Origin: Pseudobacillus lumedeiriae
Lineage (GTDB): Bacteria > Bacillota > Bacilli > Bacillales > Domibacillaceae
Assembly (NCBI RefSeq): GCF_044891285.1
Contig: NZ_JAUIYO010000006.1
Coordinates: 1-64,000 of the forward strand
Direction: 5' to 3'
Length of the DNA: 64,000 bases
In this document: positions 45,251 through 54,683 of the stretch, piece by piece
Position numbering within the stretch: position 1 is the stretch's first letter
Layout of the letters: each line of letters opens with the position of its first letter
Notes under the pieces: model-generated
The model's input: only the letters and a program-made list of their open reading frames with translations
The model's database searches: none
Told to the model about the DNA's origin: nothing
Position numbers and translations under genes: made by a program

Positions 45251-45925
45251 TTATTTTAACTTTTCTAAAATTTCAATACAATCATAAAACGTATCAAAAG
45301 GTTGATAAGGAATTGACAGTGTCTCGCATTTTTCTGATAAGTAATCTCTTGCTATCACTGTATCGGCAATTTTCGCAGCTTGTAAATCAGTTACTGAATC
45401 ACCGATCACGATGGAATGCGTGTCCCCGCTTGACAGCGCACGGATAATAGAAGGTTTACAGCACCCACAATTTTGGTTCGGACATTTCTCATCACACGCA
45501 TGAGGCCAATGAATGTGAATATTCTCTCCACTGAAATCCCCTTCATTGCAATATAGTCCAGTAATCGACTCAAATGGCTGTAACATCGGTTTTACGAAAA
45601 AGTCAATTCCTCCACTTACAATGTAAAGAGGAATGTTTTGTTCTTTCGTATACCGAACGAAGTCATTAAACCCGTCTCTTATTTCGGCCGTTTCCAAAAC
45701 AAAGTCAACTATTTCCTGCTTCAAAGAAGAAGGAAGAAGCTGAAACATTTTTCCGACGCCCTCTTGAATACTGATGGATTGAGATAACACATCATCCTTC
45801 AACTTCTCCCATTCAGGAGGGGCAAACTGCTTCATAATACTAATAATGTTATCTTTCTTCGTCACCGTACCATCGAAGTCACAAAAGATGATTGGCTTTT
45901 TCAAGATGTCGTCACTTCTTTCCAT
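45251..45925 (-). CDS. mtnX: 2-hydroxy-3-keto-5-methylthiopentenyl-1-phosphate phosphatase
   Basis: A 224-residue HAD phosphatase. The catalytic DFDGT (Asp16, Asp18) and late GDSVTDLQAAK motif are intact, plus the CGCCKPS cysteine cluster typical of MtnX. It makes acireductone from the MtnW product. First gene after the SAM-I riboswitch. The ATG is 13 bases from an AGAGG that lies inside the terminator stem, so the riboswitch may limit translation as well as transcription. Confidence 0.93.
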   Translation of the reverse strand: MERSDDILKKPIIFCDFDGTVTKKDNIISIMKQFAPPEWEKLKDDVLSQSISIQEGVGKMFQLLPSSLKQEIVDFVLETAEIRDGFNDFVRYTKEQNIPLYIVSGGIDFFVKPMLQPFESITGLYCNEGDFSGENIHIHWPHACDEKCPNQNCGCCKPSIIRALSSGDTHSIVIGDSVTDLQAAKIADTVIARDYLSEKCETLSIPYQPFDTFYDCIEILEKLK

Positions 45926-45929
45926 AGCA

Positions 45930-46084
45930 TTTAAAAAAACCTCTTCTATTAAGAAGAGGTTTAAAAAAACAACTTCTTATCTTCCAACATCGTTGCTGTA
46001 AGAATTAGCACCGTGCTCACAACGAGTCGGTTGCCGGGCTTCTTAGGGCTTATCCCTCCGCCTGCTCCTGATAAGAGTTTATTT
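45930..46084 (-). ncRNA. SAM-I riboswitch upstream of mtnX
   Basis: Minus strand: P1 ACTCTTATC / GATAAGAAGT. The S-box core blocks GGCGGAGGGAT, GCCCGGCAACC and GGTGCTAATTC are present. The terminator is AACCTCTTCTT / AAGAAGAGGTT-type with a TTTTTTT tail directly before the mtnX start. It is highly similar to the copy before mtnB, which suggests duplication within the cluster. Confidence 0.95.
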
Positions 46085-46115
46085 GTTAAGTTTATATTCA
46101 TATCATACCACTAGG

Positions 46116-46144
46116 ATTATGACATGTTCTCTCATCACTGTCAA
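46116..46144 (-). promoter_or_regulatory. SigA promoter of the mtnX operon
   Basis: Minus strand: TTGACA (46144-46139), a 17-base spacer and CATAAT (46121-46116), about 35 bases upstream of the riboswitch. Confidence 0.75.
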
Positions 46145-46145
46145 T

Positions 46146-46399
46146 ATCCTTTTCTTGTCCAGCTGCAGCGCCTTGTTCCTCGGGTCAAATAACCTTCCAC
46201 CAATGAAGCCAAAGGGCGGCTTCTTTGGTGAAAGAACATTTGCCTGTCGGAGCAGTTCAGGCGCTTTCGCTTTTCTTGTCCAGCTCCGCCTCCTTGGGGC
46301 TCGAGGTCATATGCCATTCTGGCCAGAAGGTTCAAGAGCAACCTTCCAGCCGGCTCGTCTTATGCTTGTCGCCGATAAGCGGGCGCCTTCCGCTTTTCT
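46146..46399. repeat. Two tandem Bacillaceae-type intergenic repeats
   Basis: Two units each open with CTTTTCTTGTCCAGCT (46148 and 46272) and end with a GCG(C)CTT-CGCTTTTCTT segment. The first holds the inverted pair ACCAATGAAGCC / GGCTTCTTTGGT. The second holds GCCATTCTGGCCAGAAGG-type complementarity and CTCGAGG. This TGTCCAGCT...CTTTTC family is common between genes in Bacillaceae as I remember it. It lies 3' of yoaB and upstream of the mtnX promoter. Confidence 0.7.
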
Positions 46400-47644
46400 T
46401 TATGAAACGAGTGTTGCTGTTTTTTTGCGCATGTTTTCTTCTTCCGGTACTCGGATGAATTTAACAATGATTGAGCTAATCAGATGAAGTGCCGCGAAGA
46501 TCCAGATCACTCCTTCTGCTCCAATGAGACCGATAAAGGCTAAAGCTAAAGCTGGTGCAACGAATGTCGATAAACCAGCGCCAAGGTTTAGCACGGACAT
46601 AGCCGCTCCCTTATCTTCCCCAGCAACAGATGGTACTAGTGCTCCAATTGGAACGTAACCGGCCAGCATACTTCCCCAAATAAATCCGACAATGCTTGTC
46701 GCGAGAAGGTTTCCGTTTGTAAGTACCGGTGTGTAATATAAAAGGACAGTGAAAACAGCACAGCCAACGCCGCCAAACCACATGATCGTGTTTTTCCAGC
46801 CAAATTTATCTCCAACAATTCCGAAAATCAAATTAAATAGAATATTCCCCATGAAAGCTGTACCCCATAATTGCAGCCAAACTGTTGTTTCAATTCCATG
46901 TTCCGCCATATGAAGCGGCAGGAACACCGGAAATCCGTAAGCACCTAAACTATTAATTACTCTGACAACTCCACCGGCAGCTACCCTTGGGTTCGTCTTC
47001 ATAATCGTGATTCCTTTTAATAGTTCATTTAATTTTTCTTTTGTGCTTGAACCTTTTTTCTGTTCAAACTTGTCTTTATTCATCACTAAAGCAAAGAACG
47101 CACCGACACATACCCAGAAAATAGAAGTCCATAATGTATTGATGTATCCAAAATGTTTAAGTGCATAACTTGAATACCAAGCGCCAAGTACCATCATTCC
47201 TGCACAAAACGCAAACCAAAACCATCCAACAGCTGTACTTAATTTATGTTGAGGTGTACGATAAATCACCCACGTTAAAAAGGAATAAACAAAAAGAGGA
47301 TAACCGAACCCTTTAATAAAGTACGTCGCTAACATAACTGGATAATTCATGCTTTCAAATCCAAACGTGATAAATCCTGCTGTACCCACAATATAAAATA
47401 ATAATCCCATGAGCATCGAACGCTTTGCGCCAAACGCTTCTAAACAAACCCCTGAAAACCAAGAAGCAATCGCTATAGAAATACCGTATACACTAAAAAT
47501 GGCCGCTGCATGCTGGATAGACAAGCCATTTTCGATAAGGAACGGACTCAGCCACCCGGCTTCAAGCCCATCTCCCATCATAAACAGCATCACACCTAAA
47601 AAGCCCCAGCCTAATTTTTTAGGTATTCCAATTTTATCTAACAT
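46400..47644 (-). CDS. yoaB: MFS transporter, YoaB-like
   Basis: A 414-residue, 12-TMS major facilitator. It is the last gene of the S-box operon whose order matches B. subtilis yoaD-yoaC-yoaB. The motif-A-like loop reads GVCLEAFGAKRS in the first half and GIVGDKFGWKN in the second. It presumably imports the compound used by the kinase and dehydrogenase encoded upstream. ATG behind GAGGAAACAAAC, 32 bases after the kinase gene. Substrate unknown. Confidence 0.85.
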   Translation of the reverse strand: MLDKIGIPKKLGWGFLGVMLFMMGDGLEAGWLSPFLIENGLSIQHAAAIFSVYGISIAIASWFSGVCLEAFGAKRSMLMGLLFYIVGTAGFITFGFESMNYPVMLATYFIKGFGYPLFVYSFLTWVIYRTPQHKLSTAVGWFWFAFCAGMMVLGAWYSSYALKHFGYINTLWTSIFWVCVGAFFALVMNKDKFEQKKGSSTKEKLNELLKGITIMKTNPRVAAGGVVRVINSLGAYGFPVFLPLHMAEHGIETTVWLQLWGTAFMGNILFNLIFGIVGDKFGWKNTIMWFGGVGCAVFTVLLYYTPVLTNGNLLATSIVGFIWGSMLAGYVPIGALVPSVAGEDKGAAMSVLNLGAGLSTFVAPALALAFIGLIGAEGVIWIFAALHLISSIIVKFIRVPEEENMRKKTATLVS

Positions 47645-47676
47645 GTTTGTTTCCTCATCTTTCCTTATTATTTATT

Positions 47677-49134
47677 CTAGTTGTTATATGCTGCATTTAT
47701 CTTTGAAAAAAAATGTTGTGCTTGTTTCCACTCTTCGTACATCCAGTCATCATGTCCACGGTCAGGCGTAATTACCTTGATATCACCTGATAATGCATCA
47801 TTAACCCCTAATGCCTGGTTGCATATAACAGCAGCCCCTACAACCGATGCCTGATTAAATCCTTGACGAATGTGCACTTCTTTTTGAAGTAGATTGGCTG
47901 CAAATTGAGCTAACGTTTCACTTTGAAAACCGCCGCCACAAGCCCACACATATGGTAAATTATAAGGAGTTACTTCACATAATTGATCAAAATACCACCT
48001 AATTGTGCAAGCAATTTCCCATAGAGCTGCAGCTGTAAAATGAGCGCGGCTTAAGTCTTGTTCTAACGGTGCATTAAAAATGAATCCGCCTTTTTTAGAG
48101 GCATTTTTTTCATCTGTCAAATACATCCCCAATACCGATATACAGTCGGTCATCTCAAGTTTGCTCATTTCCTGTTCCATTTGCTGATAACCCTCATTTG
48201 GATAGAAAATATTTTTTAACTTCTGATAATTAAGTCCAGTAATACCCGGATTAGTCTCTAGCAGCCATCGTTTTTTATCCGTATGGGAATTGGTCCATGC
48301 CCTTCTTTCATTATCCACACTGTATTCATCTGTAATTTTGCAAATAGGGGTAGTTGTGCCGGATACGATAACGATATCGTGATTTTGAGCAAACGTACTT
48401 TCGATTGCTAGCTGTGTATCCCCTCCACCTACAACAATCAAAACGTCTTCTTTTACTTCCAGCTCCTTTGCCACAGTCGGTAGAATTTCACCAAGAATGG
48501 AGCCAGACCATCTTAGTTCGGGTAATAAGCTCGGAGAAAGCCCAATTCGAGCACACATCGCCTCAGACCATTCTTTTTTTCGAACATCATATAGTAACGT
48601 TTCTGTCGCCTGTGATGGCTCATAAATGAGTACACCACTTAATTTATACGTCACCCAATCACTAATACTAGTAAACGATGTGATCTGATCCCATAACAGC
48701 GGCTGCCTCTTTTTGAGAGCTATTAGCTTTAAAGCTGAAAACAATGCAGATGGCAATCGTCCCGTTGTTTTATAGATATAATCGGGATCTAACAGCTCTT
48801 TTTCCCACTCGCGGCCTCGATTATCAATATTCGGTAAACCAATAAATGAATATCCATCCTGATCTTGAAGGACAATTCCCTGCCTTTGACTCGTTGATGT
48901 TATCGCCTTAATTGTCACATGCGGGACACTCGCTATCGCTTTTTTTGCTAATCCAACTAGCTGTTTCCAAAGTAAATCAGGTGAAAAGTAGCGACTATCA
49001 GGATAAAGAGGCTCTGTTTCATAATGAATATCTTCTCGCTCAACATGGACAACTTCACCTGTAGTCGCAACGATTGCTACCCTCGCATTTCCAGTACCAA
49101 TATCAAATACTAAATAACCTTGTTTGATCGTCAC
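47677..49134 (-). CDS. yoaC: FGGY-family sugar kinase, YoaC-like (LsrK-related)
   Basis: A 485-residue FGGY carbohydrate kinase. The N-terminal phosphate loop reads FDIGTGNARVAI, the catalytic region INIDNRG-type is seen as LPNIDNRGREW with the Asp base near 102, and VVGGGDTQLA and CGGGFQSETLAQF are adenosine-binding segments. The patterns SQRQGIVLQD, ISDWVTYKLSG and VVGGGDTQLA are close to autoinducer-2 kinase LsrK. GTG start behind AAAGGAG. Its substrate is unknown; SAM-riboswitch control points to a SAM-derived five-carbon compound. Confidence 0.88.
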   Translation of the reverse strand: MTIKQGYLVFDIGTGNARVAIVATTGEVVHVEREDIHYETEPLYPDSRYFSPDLLWKQLVGLAKKAIASVPHVTIKAITSTSQRQGIVLQDQDGYSFIGLPNIDNRGREWEKELLDPDYIYKTTGRLPSALFSALKLIALKKRQPLLWDQITSFTSISDWVTYKLSGVLIYEPSQATETLLYDVRKKEWSEAMCARIGLSPSLLPELRWSGSILGEILPTVAKELEVKEDVLIVVGGGDTQLAIESTFAQNHDIVIVSGTTTPICKITDEYSVDNERRAWTNSHTDKKRWLLETNPGITGLNYQKLKNIFYPNEGYQQMEQEMSKLEMTDCISVLGMYLTDEKNASKKGGFIFNAPLEQDLSRAHFTAAALWEIACTIRWYFDQLCEVTPYNLPYVWACGGGFQSETLAQFAANLLQKEVHIRQGFNQASVVGAAVICNQALGVNDALSGDIKVITPDRGHDDWMYEEWKQAQHFFSKINAAYNN

Positions 49135-49149
49135 TTTTCCACTCCTTTC

Positions 49150-50151
49150 TTATGACATTTCATCCAAGCCTTTCCTATTATATAAGGTTGGAATTTGAAA
49201 GGTATGTTGTGTATGCCACTTCGTTACCGCTTGATTCATAATGGATACGTGATGATCCTCAACCTCATAACTTGCACCCGCAAGATGAGGAGTGGCTAAC
49301 ACATTTGGTAATTGGATAATTTCATAGTCACTTTGATCAGGAGGCTCATGATAAAATACATCCAAAATGGCTCCCCTAATCTTCCGTTCTTTTAAAACAT
49401 AAACAAGGGCTTTTCTTTCAACGACTACAGCTCTTGACGTATTTACTAAAACGGCATCTTCTTTCATAAGTCCTAAATAATGTTCATTAATCATTCCAAT
49501 GGTTTCCTCTGTTCGGGGTAAGTGAATAGAAACTACATCACTTGTCGAAAAAACATCTTCTAAAGATACACGAGTATAATTAGGATTTTGACTCTCCGCA
49601 TAAGGATCATAGTATTGTATCGTGCATTGAAACCCTTCAAGAACAGCCGCAATTCGTTGTCCCACAGCCCCAAACCCAACCATTCCAATTGTTTTTCCTG
49701 CAATCTCATTCCCTTTGAATTTTACATAAGCCTGCAAGTAGTCCTCATTCCATTTTTCCTGCTTCAACCATTCAGAAGAAGGAATAGTATGTCTAAAGAA
49801 TGTAATGAGGTTTCCAATGAACAATTCAGCAACTGCTTGAGCGTTGCGTGCAGGGGTGAAAAATACCGGAATTCCTTTTTTAGTTGCAGCTTTTATATCA
49901 ACATTGGAAGGCATGCCGCGGCATACACCAATAAATTTCAATTTCGGTACTTCAGCCAATACGTTTTCTGTCACTTTATCTAACTCAACAATTAAACCTT
50001 CAGCATTTGATTCTTTTAAGAGCGAGATTAACTCTGCTTCGTTATACGCTCTGCCGTTTTCTTTCCAAGGGAGATAAGTATATTCTCCAAATAAATCTTT
50101 TAATTGTAAAAGACCTGCCTCGTTATAAGGTGCCGTGACTAAGACATTCAT
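49150..50151 (-). CDS. yoaD: D-2-hydroxyacid dehydrogenase family protein, YoaD-like
   Basis: A 333-residue NAD(P)-dependent dehydrogenase. The Rossmann motif GMVGFGAVGQRIA is near 157-169. Catalytic residues Arg (NTSRAV), Glu and His (TPHLAGASYE) are in the family pattern. First gene of the S-box operon, 16 bases before the kinase gene. ATG start behind GGGAGGGG. Substrate unknown; a hydroxy- or keto-acid or a reduced sugar derivative from sulfur metabolism is plausible. Confidence 0.88.
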   Translation of the reverse strand: MNVLVTAPYNEAGLLQLKDLFGEYTYLPWKENGRAYNEAELISLLKESNAEGLIVELDKVTENVLAEVPKLKFIGVCRGMPSNVDIKAATKKGIPVFFTPARNAQAVAELFIGNLITFFRHTIPSSEWLKQEKWNEDYLQAYVKFKGNEIAGKTIGMVGFGAVGQRIAAVLEGFQCTIQYYDPYAESQNPNYTRVSLEDVFSTSDVVSIHLPRTEETIGMINEHYLGLMKEDAVLVNTSRAVVVERKALVYVLKERKIRGAILDVFYHEPPDQSDYEIIQLPNVLATPHLAGASYEVEDHHVSIMNQAVTKWHTQHTFQIPTLYNRKGLDEMS

Positions 50152-50221
50152 TTGCAGCCCCTCCCTTCGTTTGTCTTAAATTTAAATCCCACTATTCAGC
50201 TCTAATAACTGATAAAATAAA

Positions 50222-50396
50222 GCAAAAAAAATCTCTTTCCGAAGAGACGGAAAGAGATCGTTACTTCATTTTGTTCTTACGACAAATAAAAGATTCGCTC
50301 TTTCTATCTTTCAAGCACTGCTTGCTGGAATTGGCACAATAATGTTGCCGAGGTTTCGCTGGGCCAGTCCCTCCACCTCTCTGGATAGAAAATAAA
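50222..50396 (-). ncRNA. SAM-I riboswitch upstream of yoaD
   Basis: Minus strand: P1 TTTCTATC / GATAGAAA. Blocks AGAGGTGGAGGGACTGGCC, CCTCGGCAAC and GTGCCAATTCC are S-box hallmarks. The terminator ATCTCTTTCC / GGAAAGAGAT with a TTTTTTT tail lies at 50224-50258. B. subtilis yoaDCB is a known S-box operon. Confidence 0.95.
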
Positions 50397-50432
50397 ACGT
50401 ATTTAATTGGATTCAATGTTTTGTTGTACTCG

Positions 50433-50461
50433 ATTCTATAGGAGAATCAAATAGAAGTCAA
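50433..50461 (-). promoter_or_regulatory. SigA promoter of the yoaDCB operon
   Basis: Minus strand: TTGACT (50461-50456), a 17-base spacer and TAGAAT (50438-50433), about 40 bases before the aptamer. Confidence 0.75.
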
Positions 50462-50542
50462 CTCATTTTTCCGAACCTTCTAAACATTAATTCACTATGT
50501 TATAATCTATAAAGTTATTTTTTTCACGGAGGGATAACAGAT

Positions 50543-52600
50543 ATGCAATCGTATATTGATATAGAAAATGGTGTCGTTCCTTCAGTTTGTTCTCTCGACT
50601 GTCCCGATCAATGTGGACTTCTTGTACACAAAAAGGATGGAAAAATCGTCAAAGTTGAAGGTGATCCTGATCATCCCGTGACAAAAGGGAGCATTTGCAA
50701 CAAAGTTCGAAATATGAGTGAACGCATTTATGATCATAAAAGATTGAGCACTCCTTTAAAACGTGTTGGAAAAAAAGGAGAAGGAACATTTACTCCTATT
50801 AGTTGGCAGGAAGCGATTGAAACGATTGCTGATCATTGGAAAAAGCTGATTTCAGAAGAAGGTGCTGAGTCCATTCTTCCCTACAGCTTTTATGGAAATA
50901 TGGGGAAACTGAATGCAGAAGGAATGGATCGGCGTTTCTTTTACCGCCTCGGAGCAAGTCAGCTCGACCGGACGATCTGTTCAATCGCTGGCTCTACCGG
51001 GTTTGGTTATACAATGGGCGGCAGCCACGGCTCTGATCCTGAAGAGATGACAGAAACAAAGTTATTTATCATTTGGGGCATTAACGCGGTCAGTACGAAT
51101 ATGCACCAAATGATGATCGCACAAAAGGCAAAAAAAGATGGAGCAAAGATTGTTGTCATTGATGTCCATAAAAACCAAACTGGACGAATGGCTGATTGGT
51201 TTATTCCAATTCTTCCTGGAACTGACGGCGCACTCGCCTTAGGCATGATGCACATTCTTTATAAGGAAAATCTAGTCAATCGGTCATTTTTAGAAGAATA
51301 TACAGTCGGGTACGAAGAACTTGAAAAACATGTAGAGGCCTATGATCCGCACACGGTTGCCGGCATTACAGGAGTATCTGTTGAAGATATTTATAAATTG
51401 ACCCGCATGTATGGGACGACCTCCCCTTCCATGATTCGAATTGGCAATGGCTTGCAGCATCATGATAACGGAGGCATGATTGTCCGAACGATTTCCTGTT
51501 TGCCCGCTTTAACAGGCCAATGGCTGTTAAAAGGCGGCGGCGCAGTCAAATCCAATTCTGGTTATTTAGCCTACAATAAACAAGCACTGCAGCGTCCAGA
51601 TCTACAGAAGTATCCAACGCGAACGATGAACATGAACCTATTAGGAGAAGTCTTGCTGGAAACAGAAAAGCCGATTCGCTCCATGTTTGTCTACAACAGC
51701 AATCCTGCCATTGTGGCACCGAACGCCAATAAAGTACGGGAAGGCCTAGCACGTGAAGATCTATTCACTATCGTCCACGACTTATTTTTGACGGAAACGG
51801 CCATGTTTGCGGATATTGTCTTGCCTGCCACGTCTGCTTTTGAAAATACAGACTTTTATACAGGTGCATGGCATGTCTACCTTCATTTGCATGAACCGGT
51901 CATTCCTCCTTATGGAGAAAGCAAATCAAACATGGACGTATTTAGGTTACTGGCCCAGGCCATGGGATTTGATGAACAAGCGTTTAAAGATACAGATGAA
52001 GATTTAGTGCAACAAGCGATCAGTGGCGTCTCCACTCCTTATTTTCCTGACGTTACCTACGATGAACTGAAAGAGAAACGTTTTGTCAAAGCACGTCATA
52101 CAGAGGATCGTTTGAAGCATTTACAAACGCCTAGCGGCAAAATTGAATTATATTCTAAAAAGCTGGAATTAGATGGGCACCCTGCTCTTCCTACACACAT
52201 TCCATTAGTACAAGAGCGGGAGGAGGATTTTCCTTTCCTATTTGTACCTGCACCGAATCATAACTTTTTAAATTCTACGTTTTCTAATAATGAGAAACAC
52301 GTAAAATTGGAAAAGGCGCCTAAGCTATTTATGAATCAGCAAGATGCAGACCGTTTAGGCATCGAAGACGGCACAGTTGTCCGTATCTGGAACGATCGTG
52401 GAGAATGTGAATTAATCGTTTCTACGGGTGATCAAGTCCTTCCTGGCGTGGTTGTCAGTCAAGGGCTCTGGTCAGACCTTTCCGGAAAAAAACACCTCGT
52501 TAACGCCTTAACACCAGACCGGATAGCCGATATGGGCGGCGGCGCAACATTTTTTTCTGGACGTGTCAATGTAGAACCTCTTAATCAAGAGAGGGTTTAA
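50543..52600 (+). CDS. Molybdopterin-dependent oxidoreductase (YyaE/FdhF-like)
   Basis: A 685-residue molybdopterin-guanine-dinucleotide enzyme of the DMSO-reductase family. An N-terminal 4Fe-4S motif is built from CSLDCPDQCG (17-26) plus GSICNK near 49. Cofactor-binding segments IWGINAVSTN, ILPGTDGALALGMM and a C-terminal domain (PNHNFLNSTFSN) follow. It resembles B. subtilis YyaE. No electron-transfer subunit is adjacent and there is no Tat signal, so it is cytoplasmic with an unknown donor and substrate. ATG start behind GGAGGG. Confidence 0.88.
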   Translation: MQSYIDIENGVVPSVCSLDCPDQCGLLVHKKDGKIVKVEGDPDHPVTKGSICNKVRNMSERIYDHKRLSTPLKRVGKKGEGTFTPISWQEAIETIADHWKKLISEEGAESILPYSFYGNMGKLNAEGMDRRFFYRLGASQLDRTICSIAGSTGFGYTMGGSHGSDPEEMTETKLFIIWGINAVSTNMHQMMIAQKAKKDGAKIVVIDVHKNQTGRMADWFIPILPGTDGALALGMMHILYKENLVNRSFLEEYTVGYEELEKHVEAYDPHTVAGITGVSVEDIYKLTRMYGTTSPSMIRIGNGLQHHDNGGMIVRTISCLPALTGQWLLKGGGAVKSNSGYLAYNKQALQRPDLQKYPTRTMNMNLLGEVLLETEKPIRSMFVYNSNPAIVAPNANKVREGLAREDLFTIVHDLFLTETAMFADIVLPATSAFENTDFYTGAWHVYLHLHEPVIPPYGESKSNMDVFRLLAQAMGFDEQAFKDTDEDLVQQAISGVSTPYFPDVTYDELKEKRFVKARHTEDRLKHLQTPSGKIELYSKKLELDGHPALPTHIPLVQEREEDFPFLFVPAPNHNFLNSTFSNNEKHVKLEKAPKLFMNQQDADRLGIEDGTVVRIWNDRGECELIVSTGDQVLPGVVVSQGLWSDLSGKKHLVNALTPDRIADMGGGATFFSGRVNVEPLNQERV

Positions 52601-53003
52601 ACACTTAAATAAAGCGTATATTTCTTAGGTATTCAAACATATAGTTCAAAGAATAGTATACACTTCTATTCATTTGGCTATGTTGATGCTGCTTCGTTAG
52701 TTGGAGCGACAGCGGCGAGGAGGTTTCCCGCCCGCCCGTGAAAAACAACAGGGGCGTTTCACAAAGCCATTGATTTAAAACGATGGAGGATGTCCAAAGA
52801 GAAAGGCTTTTGGAACATCCTCTTTGTCACGTTCATTTTTTATGTCGGAATTACAACATCCACGCCTATACTTATGGTATAACTGATAAAAACAAAACAG
52901 TTATTCAGGTTACAGACAAAAACTATTTTAGATACCCTCATTTTGTCAACAGCGTGGGTAATTGATATGAGTGTCTATGTTTCCACCAATGGAGGTACAC
53001 ATA
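52601..53003. other. Intergenic region between the molybdoenzyme gene and glpD
   Basis: It contains a fragment of the GC-rich R2 repeat near 52700-52740 (GCGGCGAGGAGG... CCCGCCCGCCCG), the terminator at 52783-52826 and a small inverted repeat ATAACTG / CAGTTAT at 52878-52904. No gene or clear glpD promoter was found. Confidence 0.5.
52783..52828 (+). terminator. Terminator-like hairpin before glpD
   Basis: Stem GGAGGATGTCC / GGAACATCCTC (one mismatch each side) followed by TTTGTC. Confidence 0.6.
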
Positions 53004-54671
53004 ATGAGTAAACAATGTTCTAGTTTAAAAAGAGACGAGATTCTGGCAGCGTTGCAGAATGAAGAATTCGATGTATTAGTCATCGGCGGCGGGATTACAG
53101 GAGCCGGGATTGCTTTGGATGCATCCAGCCGCGGGATGAAAACCGCTCTCGTGGAAATGCAGGACTTTGCCGCTGGTACGTCCAGCCGCTCATCTAAAAT
53201 GATTCACGGCGGGCTGCGCTATTTGAAAAACTATGAAGTAAAATTAGTATCGCAGGTCGGTAAAGAACGGGCCATTGTCTATGAAAACGGACCGCACATC
53301 ACGACCCCCGAACGAATGATTTTGCCTATCTACAAAGATGCAGAATACGGCATGTTCATGACCTCAATCGGTTTACGCGTGTATGATTTTCTAGCAGGTG
53401 TGAAAAAGGAAGAACGAAAAAGCATGCTCAATAAAAATAAAACCTTACAGATGGAGCCTAAATTTAAACGAGAAGGATTATTAGGCGGCGGATTTTTCGT
53501 AGAATATCGGTCAGATGATGCTAGATTGACGATAGAAGTAATGAAAGAAGCGGTCAGCCAAGGGGCGACAGTCATTAATTATACCAAAGTAAGTGATTTT
53601 ATTTATGAAGATGGAAAAGTGACAGGAGTCCAAACCATTGATCAATTAAATGGAAAGCTCAGTGAAATACGCGCTAAAAAAATCATCAATGCTGCCGGCC
53701 CATGGGTGGATACATTAAGAGAAAAAGATCACTCCATCAGCGAGAAGCATTTACAATTATCGAAAGGCATTCACCTCGTTTTTGACCAGAGTGTGTTCCC
53801 TTTAAAACAGGCTGTTTATTTCGACACGCCGGATGGCCGGATGATCTTAATCATTCCGAGAGATGGAAAAACATACGTCGGTACGACAGATACAGCATAT
53901 AAAGGCGACTTAACTCATCCTAGAATGACAGTCAGTGATCGTGATTATATCATCAATACGATCAAGTTTATCTTCCCTGAGCTGAAAATTCAGGCAAGTG
54001 ACATTGAATCCAGCTGGGCTGGAATCAGACCGTTAATTCACGAAGTCGGCAAAAGCCAGTCTAAGATTTCAAGAAAAGATGAAATCTGGGAATCTGCATC
54101 CGGACTCATCACGATCGCCGGCGGCAAACTGACTGGTTATCGAAAAATGGCAGAAACCATTGTTGATTTGATTGCGTCGCAGCTTCAGCAGGATACAGGC
54201 AGCACCTTCTTTCCATGCAAAACGAAACATATGCCTATTTCAGGAGGCCACGTCGGTGGATCGAAAAAGTTCCAAACATTCATGGAAAAGAAAGTCACTC
54301 AAGGTATCGAGCTCGGCTTGAATAAAGAAAGAGCGCACTCACTCGTTAGAAAGTACGGTTCAAACATTGACAGCATTTATGATCTCATACAGAACAGCGG
54401 TCAGGAAGCAGAAGCTTTTGATCTTCCTGCGGATATTTATGCCCAAGTGCTTTACTCAATCACAGATGAACTCGTCTATACGCCGGTCGACTTTTTCGTT
54501 CGCCGTACAGGAACGTTGCTTTTTGACATTGAATGGGTGAACAAATGGAAAGCACCGATCATCGAAATGTTGAGTAAAACGCTCAGTTGGAGCAGTGAAC
54601 AAAAAGAAGCATTTAGCATAGAACTTGAAAAACACCTGCACGATGCCACTGTCCCATTGGATGTAGAATAA
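53004..54671 (+). CDS. glpD: Aerobic glycerol-3-phosphate dehydrogenase
   Basis: A 555-residue FAD enzyme that oxidises glycerol-3-phosphate to dihydroxyacetone phosphate at the membrane and feeds electrons to quinone. FAD fold VIGGGITGAGIALDASSRG near 26-44, SSRSSKMIHGGLRYL near 61-75, WAGIRPL and GGKLTGYRKMAE are hallmark segments. I start at ATG 53004 behind GGAGG; the longer frame overlaps that RBS. glpF and glpK are not adjacent. The next gene follows after 12 bases. Confidence 0.95.
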   Translation: MSKQCSSLKRDEILAALQNEEFDVLVIGGGITGAGIALDASSRGMKTALVEMQDFAAGTSSRSSKMIHGGLRYLKNYEVKLVSQVGKERAIVYENGPHITTPERMILPIYKDAEYGMFMTSIGLRVYDFLAGVKKEERKSMLNKNKTLQMEPKFKREGLLGGGFFVEYRSDDARLTIEVMKEAVSQGATVINYTKVSDFIYEDGKVTGVQTIDQLNGKLSEIRAKKIINAAGPWVDTLREKDHSISEKHLQLSKGIHLVFDQSVFPLKQAVYFDTPDGRMILIIPRDGKTYVGTTDTAYKGDLTHPRMTVSDRDYIINTIKFIFPELKIQASDIESSWAGIRPLIHEVGKSQSKISRKDEIWESASGLITIAGGKLTGYRKMAETIVDLIASQLQQDTGSTFFPCKTKHMPISGGHVGGSKKFQTFMEKKVTQGIELGLNKERAHSLVRKYGSNIDSIYDLIQNSGQEAEAFDLPADIYAQVLYSITDELVYTPVDFFVRRTGTLLFDIEWVNKWKAPIIEMLSKTLSWSSEQKEAFSIELEKHLHDATVPLDVE

Positions 54672-54683
54672 AAGGAGAACAGA

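Noticed and set aside
46083..46487. 134-codon plus-strand ORF in the yoaB-mtnX interval
   Set aside because: It crosses the tandem repeats and enters yoaB antisense; no RBS.
52840..53003. GlpP-type antiterminator leader before glpD
   Set aside because: Only a small 7-bp inverted repeat without a T-run was found; not enough to call a leader terminator.
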